Shown: positions 41,324 through 50,208 of the stretch, one piece after another
Layout: every line of letters starts with the position of its first letter
Position numbering within the stretch: position 1 is the stretch's first letter
Assembly: GCF_003129905.1 (NCBI RefSeq)
Contig: NZ_QFFM01000003.1
Coordinates: 114,393-178,392 of the forward strand
From: Bifidobacterium callitrichidarum
GTDB lineage: Bacteria > Actinomycetota > Actinomycetes > Actinomycetales > Bifidobacteriaceae
DNA length: 64,000 nt
Direction of reading: 5' to 3'
Program-made: the position numbers and the translations under genes
Notes under the pieces: model-generated
What the model was told of the DNA's origin: nothing
The model's input: only the letters and a program-made list of their open reading frames with translations
Database searches by the model: none

Positions 41324-43279
41324 ATGGGTAAGAGTTTCGTTTCGATCGACTTCGGTCTACGCAACGGGAAAATGGTCACATTGCGTGAACTCCCGTTGGA
41401 ATCCTACGGATTGCGTTGCAAGCTCGACTGCCCCGAATGCCGGAAACCGTTGGAGGCCGTCCGCAAGGACGCCAACGACCCGTCGAAAGGCTGGGATTAT
41501 CTCCGGCATCACGTGGACGACCACTCCTGCCCCGGTTACGGGGAGAACTCCTGCCATCTATTGGCTGAACACATTCTCAAACAGGCTATCGGCAAGACGA
41601 TCCGTCTGCCGGAAGTCGTCACCTATGATGCATGGCCTCATATCTCCCGGTATACGAGCAAAGGACAGAAGCGTCGAGATTGGCAGCCCGGTCAGGCGTC
41701 CGCCGTGGATTCCGTCCCGTTCCTTACCGTCCGAGAACCCGTGGAAGCGACGATCGTGAACGTGACCGTGGAGCAACGGTTGGAAGAGAACAACATTCCC
41801 GACCTCATGCTCGAGGTCAAAGTGGATGGTGTCCGCTGTCAGATCGCCTACGAAGTCCGGTACGAGCATCCGAAAACCGTGGCCGATATCCGCAAATACC
41901 AGGCCTCCGGCCTCCCCGTACTGGAATGTCTCGTCCGCGATATCGACGTGCACGACCCGCAAGCCGAAGACCAGTTGCGCGAAAGACTCCTCGGCCTGGA
42001 TGGCAAATACCTGGAATGGTTGTATCACCCCGAAACACGACGCATGGCCGACAAACGCTACCGGCTCGCATGGGGATACGAATGGTACGACAAGGTGTCC
42101 GCACGCAAACTCGCCACCACCCGTCCGATGACGCAGTGGAAGGATTGCTGGCGCGAAGGCACCCCGGATCATCCGCTGGCGACCGTGACCATGGATAAGT
42201 GGGCCATGCGCATCCCGGTTGGTATCGATCTGAAGCCGGTCGAAACCGGTGGCTCCATCTACACGCTCGCCGGACTACGCGCCGCGCTCGATAAGGCGGA
42301 ATACTCCGGTCGAACACCGTTCACTGACGAGGATTGGAAGGAAGCCGTCGAACTCGACCGTAAACGCGGTGAAATCGATTTGTCCGATCTGGAGGTCATG
42401 GAAGCCGACTGTTACAAGTGCGGTGAACCGTTCACGTTCTGGCTGTGCGGTGACTCGGTGAAGCGTCCGAAACCGTGGCGGTTGGAGGAGCGCCCGCAGG
42501 TCATGTGGACGGTCATCCAATATGTTCGTCAGCATGCGAACATGCCTTTGCTTGCCTTGTTTACTACCGTCAGGCCGAAGGATCCCAGTCGGAGTACGTT
42601 CCGAGCGTTCGAATGCCCCCATTGCCATTGTTTCCAGGGCGACAGCAAACTGTTCGAACAGTATACGGAAATCCGTGACCGGAAATACGCGGAGCAGCAG
42701 CGTTTGCTGAATGAGCAGCGGAAGGCGGAAACCGAACGGCGACTCCAGGAGTATATGGCCATCGCCTACCGTCGCCAACTGCACGAGCGGGCGCAGAGCC
42801 TCACCAACCGGGCTGATGATGAGCTCGACTGGATCGGCCAACAGCTTCAAGGCAAGCTGACACCGGACGCTACGGCGCACTGGCAGACCGTGCAGGCCTG
42901 CTACATGATGCTCAAAAAGGAACTGGAAACGGTCATCGACAGCGTCGGAACGGACGTTCCCAAAGGCAACGACGAGAAGCCGCGCGAGAAGAATCCGACA
43001 CCGGTCAAAGACGTGTCTGACGGGGTAGACCCTTGGAATATGCCGGCCACGAACACCCGTCAAACCGAGGAAAACAACCTGCATGACCGGGCGGATTACG
43101 ACCCGTGGACCGTTGACGATAACGGTCGGAAGGTTTCTTCCCGACAGTCGCCGGATGATCCATGGAACATCCCGCCCGCGAAACAGTATTCGCCTTCGTC
43201 CCTATACGAACAATCCTCCCCATATGGGGTTGCGGACCCGTGGGTGCGGAGTTTCGGTAGTACCCGGGAACCATGGTGA
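41324..43279 (+). CDS. CoiA-like nuclease with C-terminal DPW repeats, 651 aa
   Basis: The N-terminus has the CoiA arrangement: zinc site CPECRKPL at ~36-43, LRHHVDDHSCPGYGENSCHLLAEHILKQ (61-86), then a D...E-x-K core in IPDLMLEVKVDGVRCQIAYEV. A second zinc-like pair CYKCGE...CPHCHC and a long coiled coil follow (EQQRLLNEQRKAETERRLQEYMA). The C-terminal 100 residues repeat DPWN or DPW-like motifs (VDPWNMP, YDPWTV, DDPWNIPP, ADPWV), possible SSB or partner-binding tags. CoiA proteins act in DNA uptake. Here it starts 3 nt after family protein B. Confidence 0.65.
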   Translation: MGKSFVSIDFGLRNGKMVTLRELPLESYGLRCKLDCPECRKPLEAVRKDANDPSKGWDYLRHHVDDHSCPGYGENSCHLLAEHILKQAIGKTIRLPEVVTYDAWPHISRYTSKGQKRRDWQPGQASAVDSVPFLTVREPVEATIVNVTVEQRLEENNIPDLMLEVKVDGVRCQIAYEVRYEHPKTVADIRKYQASGLPVLECLVRDIDVHDPQAEDQLRERLLGLDGKYLEWLYHPETRRMADKRYRLAWGYEWYDKVSARKLATTRPMTQWKDCWREGTPDHPLATVTMDKWAMRIPVGIDLKPVETGGSIYTLAGLRAALDKAEYSGRTPFTDEDWKEAVELDRKRGEIDLSDLEVMEADCYKCGEPFTFWLCGDSVKRPKPWRLEERPQVMWTVIQYVRQHANMPLLALFTTVRPKDPSRSTFRAFECPHCHCFQGDSKLFEQYTEIRDRKYAEQQRLLNEQRKAETERRLQEYMAIAYRRQLHERAQSLTNRADDELDWIGQQLQGKLTPDATAHWQTVQACYMMLKKELETVIDSVGTDVPKGNDEKPREKNPTPVKDVSDGVDPWNMPATNTRQTEENNLHDRADYDPWTVDDNGRKVSSRQSPDDPWNIPPAKQYSPSSLYEQSSPYGVADPWVRSFGSTREPW

Positions 43280-43287
43280 GGTGGGAT

Positions 43288-44178
43288 ATGGCTCAGAATC
43301 CATTGACCAGCGTTAACGGCAGGCGGTTTCTCGACCTTGCTACGGGGAAGCCGGCCGAGCCGAACATTACCTACGAGCCTGAACTGTATCTCAGTTTGCA
43401 GGCCGGGCGTGCCATGACGTTCGCGAAAGAGAAGGGCGACGATTACAGTACCATCGCTCCGGTCCTCTCGTTGGAGCGGCGTATCCAATCCGAAAAGGAT
43501 GCGGTCAAAGCGCAGCTCGCCTATCTGACGATGTTCGACCGGTATGCGGCGCGCACACCGTACAATCAGCGACTCAAGCTCATTCAACAGAACAGGTACA
43601 AGGATAAGACCGGTGTGCTCTGCACGTATGTGAGCGGTTATGTGGTCGACTGGCGTGAACAGGATGGCCGGATAACGCGCATCTGCCTCATGTCTCCCCT
43701 GGTATCCAGCCGATACCGGTCCTCCACCGTCACTCCCGTCGACTCACACCTATGGTTATGGACGAACCTGAATCATCCGGAAAAAGACTATACGAACCCA
43801 ATAGACCGATTGCGCGATCCGCGTCGCAAACCGCCGAAGAATATGAAGCCGACGACCGAACTGAAGTTGGGCGACTTCCTCATGATCGCCGGACAAGTGC
43901 AGGCGTACACGGACTCACAAGGCCGTCGCCGTCTGGGCATCGGAGAATGGAACGGGCAAAACCGCTGCCTCCTCTACTCGTATGAAATGGCGGACGGTCG
44001 AAGCCGTGGCCTGACCATACCAAGACACTTGATGAAGCATATGACGATTGCGACGTTCGATGACGATGGTTACGCCCAATGGGCCGACCCATGGAAGCTG
44101 CGCGACGAGGTCGACCATTGGAAACATGAGTATCCGGGTGCTTCGAGCGAGATGCAGATAGTACACGACGCCTACTGA
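43288..44178 (+). CDS. Element-specific paralog family protein C, 296 aa
   Basis: Third member of the family: TPYNQRLKLIQQNRYKDKTGVL, CTYVSGYVVDW, RICLMSPLVSS, VDSHLWLWTNL, LGDFLMIAGQVQAYTDSQGRRR, LGIGEWNG, RHLMKHMTI. ATG 43288 follows GTGAGGTGGG; ATG 43273 overlaps the preceding stop and is an alternative. Function unknown, probably shared with proteins A and B. Confidence 0.7.
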   Translation: MAQNPLTSVNGRRFLDLATGKPAEPNITYEPELYLSLQAGRAMTFAKEKGDDYSTIAPVLSLERRIQSEKDAVKAQLAYLTMFDRYAARTPYNQRLKLIQQNRYKDKTGVLCTYVSGYVVDWREQDGRITRICLMSPLVSSRYRSSTVTPVDSHLWLWTNLNHPEKDYTNPIDRLRDPRRKPPKNMKPTTELKLGDFLMIAGQVQAYTDSQGRRRLGIGEWNGQNRCLLYSYEMADGRSRGLTIPRHLMKHMTIATFDDDGYAQWADPWKLRDEVDHWKHEYPGASSEMQIVHDAY

Positions 44179-44300
44179 CGACCATTCCTACGGAAACGCC
44201 GTAGTCTCCTAACATTAAACAAATCATCTATACTTAGAGTCAGATAGGAATAAAAAATACCGAAACAGAGTTTTCTCTAAACGATTAATGGGGTGGCAGG

Positions 44301-45686
44301 ATGATCCGGTTGCGCACACTCACCTTGGATGACGCGAAGAACACGCGCCACGGTGTCCTCGACTTCAAGGACCTTGGCAGCGGTTCGAGCGTGACCGGCA
44401 TCTACGGTCAGAACGGGTCCGGCAAAACCACCGTCATCATCGCATTGCAGATCCTGAAGATCCTCATGTCCGGCGAATCGGTCAACCGGGATGGCGTCGG
44501 GTTCATCCGACAAGCCGCCAGCCAAGCCACCATCAAAGCCGGGTTTGAGATCGACGGTGATCTGGTCGACTACACCGTTTCGTTCGAACCCAACTCGGAT
44601 AACGGTTCCATGCGGGTCGTCAACGAGCGTATCGAACTCGCCACCGGAACCCAGCGCAAGCGCGTCCTCATCGACCATGGCGTCGACCATGCGGAGGACG
44701 AGCTCGGCTACCGTGACTGGCGTACCACACCATCAGTGCAATGGCGTTCCCTCCGGTCGGTGAAAAGCACTGACGGAATACTGCAGCAGGAGGAGACGTT
44801 GGCCTGGTCGGAAGGCCGGTCGTTCATATTCTCGCCGCGCGTCCGTCAGACGTTGCATAAGGTCGAGGAGCTTATCGGCAAGCAGGAGCATGTCTCGACC
44901 TCCCGTACCAACGCCCTGACCCAGAACCTGACACCGTTGATAGGAAAGACGGACATGCTGGCCGGTTACACGCGTGATTGCATGCGCATCGTATCCACCA
45001 GGGACGTGTCATCGGTCAGCTTCGACTACGCGCCGATCCAGGTGACCGGCCAACACATGGCCCCCTTGGACATCAGCCATCCGGTCATCATGCCGGCCGA
45101 GGCCCGCAAGTACGTGGAGCGCATGGTCGAACAGGCGGACCTTATCATGCCGGTACTCGTACCCGGCATCCACATCCGTTGCGACGTCAAGGACATGACC
45201 ATGGCGGACGGCAACCCCGGTGTCGAAGTGTTCCTCAGAAGCGAGCGCAATGGCGTTTCAATCCCCTTGTGGGCTGAGTCGGAGGGTATCCGTCGCATCA
45301 TGGGTATCCTCAGTCTCTTGGTTCGCATGTTCAATGAGGAGAATGTGCTGGTCGCCATCGATGAGATCGATTCGGGCATCTTCGAGATCCTGTTGGGCGA
45401 CCTGTTGAACATCCTCGCCCGTCGTGGTGTGGGCCAACTGGTGTTCACCGCCCACAACCTGCGCATTCTGGAGATGCTGTCCGCCAAATCCGTGGTGTTC
45501 TCCACCGCCAACCCGGAGCGGAGGTTCATCACCGTCAACAAGCATGGCACCAACAATCTCCGAGACATGTACATCCGTCTCGTATGCACCGGTGACGGGG
45601 ACGAACGCATGGCCGACAGAGTCGATCTCGGGGATGTCGCCAACGCCTTCTACGAGGCAGGCAACCCCGAGGAGGGCGAGGCCTGA
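44301..45686 (+). CDS. AAA/ABC-type ATPase of a candidate two-gene defence system, 461 aa
   Basis: Walker A GQNGSGKT at 36-43. The ABC-like C-terminal part has a Walker B near 352-358 (ENVLVAIDEIDSG) followed by an H-loop (FTAHNLRIL). Between them is a helical insert of ~250 residues. This is the AAA_15/AAA_21 plan shared by OLD, Septu, PARIS AriA and similar anti-phage ATPases. It is followed 1 nt later by a TOPRIM-like gene. Two-gene ATPase + TOPRIM/nuclease pairs are a common defence layout; which one this is cannot be decided here. Confidence 0.6.
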   Translation: MIRLRTLTLDDAKNTRHGVLDFKDLGSGSSVTGIYGQNGSGKTTVIIALQILKILMSGESVNRDGVGFIRQAASQATIKAGFEIDGDLVDYTVSFEPNSDNGSMRVVNERIELATGTQRKRVLIDHGVDHAEDELGYRDWRTTPSVQWRSLRSVKSTDGILQQEETLAWSEGRSFIFSPRVRQTLHKVEELIGKQEHVSTSRTNALTQNLTPLIGKTDMLAGYTRDCMRIVSTRDVSSVSFDYAPIQVTGQHMAPLDISHPVIMPAEARKYVERMVEQADLIMPVLVPGIHIRCDVKDMTMADGNPGVEVFLRSERNGVSIPLWAESEGIRRIMGILSLLVRMFNEENVLVAIDEIDSGIFEILLGDLLNILARRGVGQLVFTAHNLRILEMLSAKSVVFSTANPERRFITVNKHGTNNLRDMYIRLVCTGDGDERMADRVDLGDVANAFYEAGNPEEGEA

Positions 45687-45687
45687 C

Positions 45688-46434
45688 ATGGGTGTGCGAC
45701 GGATCGTGCCGATCATCCTGGAAGGCACCACGGACGCGGACGTGCTCGTGGACGCCTTCAACAAGCTCCTGCATAGTTCGGCCGAACTCAAGGAAATCTG
45801 CGAGGCCGGCGACATCACCCTCTACCGGATGTATTCGAACGGCAGGCAAGGCGTATCAGGCAAGAGCCCGATCGCCATGGTGCATCAGGCCGTCATGGAC
45901 AACATCAGCCAACACCACTCCTACGCGCCGAAGGACATCCTCGCCATCCTGCAAGTCATGGACTTGGACGGTTGCATGATCCCCGACGAAAACGTGGTCA
46001 AAGGCGAACGACTGGTTTACATGGAAGACCGGATCATCACTCCGAAGGTCACCGCACTGCGCAACAGGAACAGGGAGAAAACGTCGGTCATACGCGAACT
46101 GGCCTCCACACCGGAAGACATCACGGTACGGTTCGGCGGCAGGAGCATACCGTACCGTCCGTTCTACATGTCCCGAAACCTGGAACACGTGTTCTGGGAC
46201 GACGACTCCGTACTCACCGCGGTGGAGAAAAGCCGTCGAGCGAACCGCAAATGGCACGAATACCACCGCAACCCAAGCCAGCTACTGGTCGACCTGAGCC
46301 AACCCGACATCCTCCACGGATACACGGATTACACAACCTCATGGCAATGGCCCTGGATCGACTGCAACTCACTGCACCGCGGCTCCAACGTGGCATTCCT
46401 GAAAGACGTGGTCTCCACACTCGCCGCACAATAA
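45688..46434 (+). CDS. TOPRIM-like partner of the ATPase, 248 aa
   Basis: The N-terminus VPIILEGTTDADVLVDAFNKLL offers the TOPRIM Glu, and LAILQVMDLDGCMIPDE offers the DxD pair after ~85 residues. The rest is helical and ends WIDCNSLHRGSNVAFLKDVVSTL. ATG 45688 comes 2 nt after the ATPase stop. In PARIS- and OLD-like systems this position holds the effector (TOPRIM or RNase). The assignment is by motif and context, so moderate. Confidence 0.55.
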   Translation: MGVRRIVPIILEGTTDADVLVDAFNKLLHSSAELKEICEAGDITLYRMYSNGRQGVSGKSPIAMVHQAVMDNISQHHSYAPKDILAILQVMDLDGCMIPDENVVKGERLVYMEDRIITPKVTALRNRNREKTSVIRELASTPEDITVRFGGRSIPYRPFYMSRNLEHVFWDDDSVLTAVEKSRRANRKWHEYHRNPSQLLVDLSQPDILHGYTDYTTSWQWPWIDCNSLHRGSNVAFLKDVVSTLAAQ

Positions 46435-46488
46435 AACTCCGCGAACCGACCGGATGAAACAATGTCGGCCGAGACGTCCGCTGACCAC

Positions 46489-46509
46489 AATCCCGACATC
46501 AACGGGATT
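46489..46509. terminator. Weak bidirectional hairpin
   Basis: AATCCCG pairs with CGGGATT across ACATCAA between two convergent genes. Confidence 0.45.
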
Positions 46510-46533
46510 TATGCCAGTAGACGATAATCGTGT

Positions 46534-47289
46534 TCATGATTCCTTGGATTGAGCCCATGCGTGGAAATCGTATAACGCCGTCGTTCCTATATCGCGTAGG
46601 TTTCTGTCCAATTCCTGCCAATAGTGGGCTAAGGTGCTATCGGTGAGTTCCTTATAGAGAACTTCGATTCTTTTCCTATCGTTGACGCTGTGAAGTCTTT
46701 TGATTTGTTCTTGCGGGTCGTCGATGAGGGACAACAGGAGCGCCGCGTCTTCTAGATGCCGGCTGCGATGGCTGGTTTTGTCCACACTCCATGCGGCGCT
46801 CTTCAGCATGATGGCTCCCAGCAAATCCGGGACCGTTATGGTCAGGACTTCGGATTGGTGTTTGATCTGGACGAGCTGGCTTCTTTTGATGGCTTGCCCG
46901 CCGCCCGGCATGCCGCATAGTTTCTTGCCATCCAGTGTCGCGTTCTCTCGCTTTTGCCTTCCATAGAGGTAATCCGTGACCATAAGGTCCACCTGATTGT
47001 CGGATTTCGTACTAAATCTCGTGGCATATCCGGTCATACTGTCTTCCTCAAGAGCAAATCCCAACGTTCCCAGGAAGTTCCTCATCTGAGTGGCTATACG
47101 GTCGTAAGTCAGAATATTCAACAGGAAGTCAGCGTCGTGAGTTGGCCTTACCGGCAGATCATGAAGCATGGAATGCACCTGAACCATAAGACCACCGGTC
47201 AGCAGCCATTCGTCCGGATCAAAATGCTTCGCCACGGCGATCACCGTGCTCCACGGGTGGCTTTGATCGGGTACATCAATGGGATTCAT
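46534..47289 (-). CDS. AbiEii-like nucleotidyltransferase (second pair), 251 aa
   Basis: Nucleotidyltransferase motif LLTGGLMVQVHSMLHDLPVRPTHDADFLLNI with the DAD acidic pair. Downstream KIKHQSEVLTITVPDLLGAIMLKSAAWSVDKTSH matches the second half of the AbiEii-like fold. ATG 47289 overlaps the regulator stop (ATGA) and has AGAAAGGATTCC ahead. It is probably the toxin of a regulator/NTase pair. Confidence 0.65.
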   Translation of the reverse strand: MNPIDVPDQSHPWSTVIAVAKHFDPDEWLLTGGLMVQVHSMLHDLPVRPTHDADFLLNILTYDRIATQMRNFLGTLGFALEEDSMTGYATRFSTKSDNQVDLMVTDYLYGRQKRENATLDGKKLCGMPGGGQAIKRSQLVQIKHQSEVLTITVPDLLGAIMLKSAAWSVDKTSHRSRHLEDAALLLSLIDDPQEQIKRLHSVNDRKRIEVLYKELTDSTLAHYWQELDRNLRDIGTTALYDFHAWAQSKES

Positions 47290-47993
47290 GACCGGGAATC
47301 CTTTCTTTTGTATTCTTCGAGCAAGTCGTTCAACTTTTCCATACCCGCGTAATGCTCGCGAACCTGACCTGATTCCGACAAGTCCGCAGCACAAACAGCC
47401 AACGGCATGGAATCGCCCTCTCCCGGGATGGCGTCAGTGGTTACCCTAAGCCTGATATTCGTCTGACTGACGCCTTCCCTGAGCCTTACTTTGGAAGATA
47501 GTTCCTCCAATGATTTCCGTGATATGTATCCTTCGAGGTCGTTCACTCGCACCAGTTCGAACTTATCCGCGAGACTGCCTGTAGCGGAGGAGATTCGGAT
47601 GAAATCGGATACGGTATCGAAACGGCTTTCCAGACACCAGTACTCTCGTGTCTCCGCCCTACGACTGCATGCGGAAAGCAGGGACTCCACGTCGATTTTC
47701 CTCAACCGTGTCTTAAGACGGTATCGTTCCTTGGATGTCAACCAGGTCACGTCTTTTCCGGAAATCATATACAGGGCGGCGAAAGCCATTTTCGGGGAGA
47801 ACGGTCTGCCGGATTTCCGTTCCCTCTGTTGACAGCGTCTGACCGATTTTGCCGTGACAAGCAGGGTTCCCCCGTTTTTGAATCCCGTTAGGACACCGGT
47901 TTCGACTAGTTTTCGGACTCTGCTGGCGGTCATGCCGAGAGACTTTGCGGCTTCGGCCGTGTTCAGTAACGTGTCTCCGTAATCTATCGCCAT
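47286..47993 (-). CDS. HTH regulator/antitoxin of the second AbiE-like pair, 235 aa
   Basis: The N-terminus is a MerR/excisionase-like helix-turn-helix (LLNTAEAAKSLGMTASRVRKLVETGVLTGF). A helical domain and a beta-rich C-terminal domain follow. ATG 47993 lies just after TATACT with little leader. The upstream palindrome at 48003-48045 suggests self-repression. It shares little sequence with the 24727 regulator, so the two pairs are of different lineage. Confidence 0.6.
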   Translation of the reverse strand: MAIDYGDTLLNTAEAAKSLGMTASRVRKLVETGVLTGFKNGGTLLVTAKSVRRCQQRERKSGRPFSPKMAFAALYMISGKDVTWLTSKERYRLKTRLRKIDVESLLSACSRRAETREYWCLESRFDTVSDFIRISSATGSLADKFELVRVNDLEGYISRKSLEELSSKVRLREGVSQTNIRLRVTTDAIPGEGDSMPLAVCAADLSESGQVREHYAGMEKLNDLLEEYKRKDSRS

Positions 47994-48002
47994 GCCAACA
48001 AG

Positions 48003-48045
48003 TATACCCATATTTGTTGCGCAAGCGCAATAATTATGGGTATAC
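48003..48045. promoter_or_regulatory. Palindromic operator of the second AbiE-like pair
   Basis: GTATACCCATA and TATGGGTATAC flank an inner TTGCGC/GCGCAA, forming a 43-bp dyad that includes the TATACT -10 box of the 47993 gene. Confidence 0.7.
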
Positions 48046-48132
48046 ACAGAAGAGGACCATCGAATCTCCGCTCCCTTCCGAACCGACCACAACCCACTGC
48101 TAACATCAGGGATATTGCGGAGGATCAGTGAA

Positions 48133-48384
48133 ATGGACGGCAGGAACATGAGCACGACGGACAGCCAATACGATCAGACAACCCAATGGGATGACGATGA
48201 CGCGGAGATGCAGGACATCCGCCGCCTGTTCCGGGAACGCGCATCCCATACCAATATCCAGACAGGAAAACAACTCAAGGAGAGTGCCTTGGAGGCGTTC
48301 CAGAAGAATGGAAAGCAGTTCATGGAGAAAGCCAGGGCTGAACTCGCACAGCAGCAGACAGGGATGCCGTCCCGTCGGGATTAG
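48133..48384 (+). CDS. Small hypothetical protein, 83 aa
   Basis: Charged helical protein (QDIRRLFRERASHTNIQTGKQLKESALEAFQKNGKQFMEKARAELAQQQ). ATG 48133 follows GGAGGATCAGTGA, an ideal ribosome site, and is preferred over the earlier TTG 48115. Function unknown. Confidence 0.6.
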   Translation: MDGRNMSTTDSQYDQTTQWDDDDAEMQDIRRLFRERASHTNIQTGKQLKESALEAFQKNGKQFMEKARAELAQQQTGMPSRRD

Positions 48385-48405
48385 TTGGTTTTATTCGCCG
48401 GCGCG

Positions 48406-48448
48406 GCATGTCGTCGCCCGTTTCTTCATATACTGTAGTTGTCCACAC
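48406..48448 (+). promoter_or_regulatory. Regulon promoter copy 10
   Basis: GGCATGTCG, 15 bp, TATACT (48429-48434), GTAGT, TGTCCACAC (48440-48448). It drives the 48475 gene. Confidence 0.8.
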
Positions 48449-48474
48449 ATAACAGAGTATTGAAGAAGGCAACC

Positions 48475-50115
48475 ATGCACTCCGACGACCATGAAACCGT
48501 ATACGAGCGTGATTGGAAACGCTATCATCCCGATAATCGGAGACCTTCGATAGCCGGACCGATCATCATCACCCTGGTTGCCATCGGAGTGTTGGTCGGG
48601 CTTGGCTTCTGGTTTCTGAACCCCATCTATCATTGGCTGTGGGTTGCGGTCCGTTACGGCTGGCCCATGCTGGTCTTCTGTATCCTGGGCATCGTCTTCA
48701 CCGTGAAGGCCGCCACATCCTACGGGTCGAATATGGGTCGTTGGCTGATCGTCGCATGTTCGACCATCGCGTTCACTCTCCTGTGTTTCGCCGCACCGTA
48801 TGTGACGGCTCATGGCATGTATTTGGCGTCGAATGTGTCCGAATCCGTGGATGCTGGGGAGCTCGATTATCAGCCGCGCACCCCATATGATGTGGCGAAG
48901 GCCGTCAGCAATCGTAATCTCGGTGCGACCACGGGTGACGCGCGGGAGGAGAAAACCTATCTGCCTGCGGACGGTACGTGGACGACAACCGTGGAACGAC
49001 GCGGTTTCGCTCAAGGCTATGAGAGTATCCAGGTCATGAAGCTTCCCCAGTACGGTGAGGCGCGCAATCAGGATGTATCGTTCTGCAGTTTCAACCCGAA
49101 GGCGAACCGGAAGCTGGATGGCATGATGTGGTGGAATTCGTTGAATATCGCGATAGCGAACAGGACGAGTCCTTCGACCGTTTGGGATTCGACCGATTCG
49201 GTGGCGGTCTGCGCTGACGGTCGTCCGGTGATTTACGTGCCGTTGAAGCAATTGTCCAGCGATATTCTGTTCCCGTATTGGGTTGCCGGCGGCGTCGCCA
49301 TGTATGACGGTGAAACCGGCGACCTGCAGATCCTCCACGACTATCAGGGCGATCTGCCGTTGTACCCGCAATCCTTGGCATCCGCACAACGTGAATCGTT
49401 GAAAGCATCCGAAACGTACTGGGATTATCTGTTCGGTCGAAGCGGTTGGCAGGATACGAGCAACGACCCCAAAGACCCGAACGGGGAGAATCGTGCTGAA
49501 TTCAGTTTGGAAACGAAAACCAATGTCGGCGAATACATCACTCCACTGACTGTGCGCGGCAGTTCGTCCAGTATCACCGCGGTCGGCAGCATCGACAGTG
49601 GCATGAACCGGGTGGGCGAGTTAGCCCCGTACACTGTCCACCGGTTCCCTGACGGCGTCTCACGTCAGGCGAACAGTGCTGTGGTCGCGACCATCACCGG
49701 CAGTATCCTCAACGGATACAAGGCGCAGGGGTTGACGGTGTTCGAAATCGTGCCCGGCCATGACGGCAAATGGGTGGCGACGATCGGCAAATCGCAGAGC
49801 ATCCTCTACAAGGCCGACATCAGTCTGGACGGGACGATAGTCCTGAAGGACCGGGACGGGAATATCGTCGCCAGCAACAGCGACAATCCGGACCAACAGT
49901 CACAGGACGACTCATCCGACACAAGCCAGAGCGAGACGAACGCCGATAAGACGGGCGCCGACGATACGGCCGGTAAGACCGATGACGGCGAACCCAGCAA
50001 CAAGACAGACAACGGTGATTCCAAAACCACCAGCCGGCAGGAAGACATCCAACGCCTCCAACAATTATTGGATGAGGCCAACAAGCTGGCGCGGAAAATC
50101 CAACAGGAACAGTGA
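48475..50115 (+). CDS. Membrane-anchored hypothetical protein, 546 aa
   Basis: Three hydrophobic segments near the N-terminus (~residues 27-48, 55-75 and 88-112) are followed by a large domain of ~330 residues. This contains several Trp/Tyr-rich strands (AVCADGRPVIYVPLKQLSS, PYWVAGGVAMYDGETGDLQIL) and probably lies outside the cytoplasm. Then come a polar linker rich in Asp, Thr and Ser and a short coiled coil at the end (EDIQRLQQLLDEANKLARKIQQ). ATG follows GAAGAAGGCAACC. Not recognised; it may be a surface or entry-exclusion-type protein of the element. Confidence 0.6.
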   Translation: MHSDDHETVYERDWKRYHPDNRRPSIAGPIIITLVAIGVLVGLGFWFLNPIYHWLWVAVRYGWPMLVFCILGIVFTVKAATSYGSNMGRWLIVACSTIAFTLLCFAAPYVTAHGMYLASNVSESVDAGELDYQPRTPYDVAKAVSNRNLGATTGDAREEKTYLPADGTWTTTVERRGFAQGYESIQVMKLPQYGEARNQDVSFCSFNPKANRKLDGMMWWNSLNIAIANRTSPSTVWDSTDSVAVCADGRPVIYVPLKQLSSDILFPYWVAGGVAMYDGETGDLQILHDYQGDLPLYPQSLASAQRESLKASETYWDYLFGRSGWQDTSNDPKDPNGENRAEFSLETKTNVGEYITPLTVRGSSSSITAVGSIDSGMNRVGELAPYTVHRFPDGVSRQANSAVVATITGSILNGYKAQGLTVFEIVPGHDGKWVATIGKSQSILYKADISLDGTIVLKDRDGNIVASNSDNPDQQSQDDSSDTSQSETNADKTGADDTAGKTDDGEPSNKTDNGDSKTTSRQEDIQRLQQLLDEANKLARKIQQEQ

Positions 50116-50208
50116 CCGCCGCCACTCAAGCGAACCGACGCAACCTTACGGTGTCGCGGCGGCATATTCTTGGGAAATAGGCGGATCAGGCATCGATTGG
50201 AGAAAAGA

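Noticed and set aside
46780..46792. TTTGTCCACAC inside the 46534 gene as another regulon site
   Set aside because: No TATACT lies 5 bp upstream and the motif encodes conserved residues of the nucleotidyltransferase-like protein.
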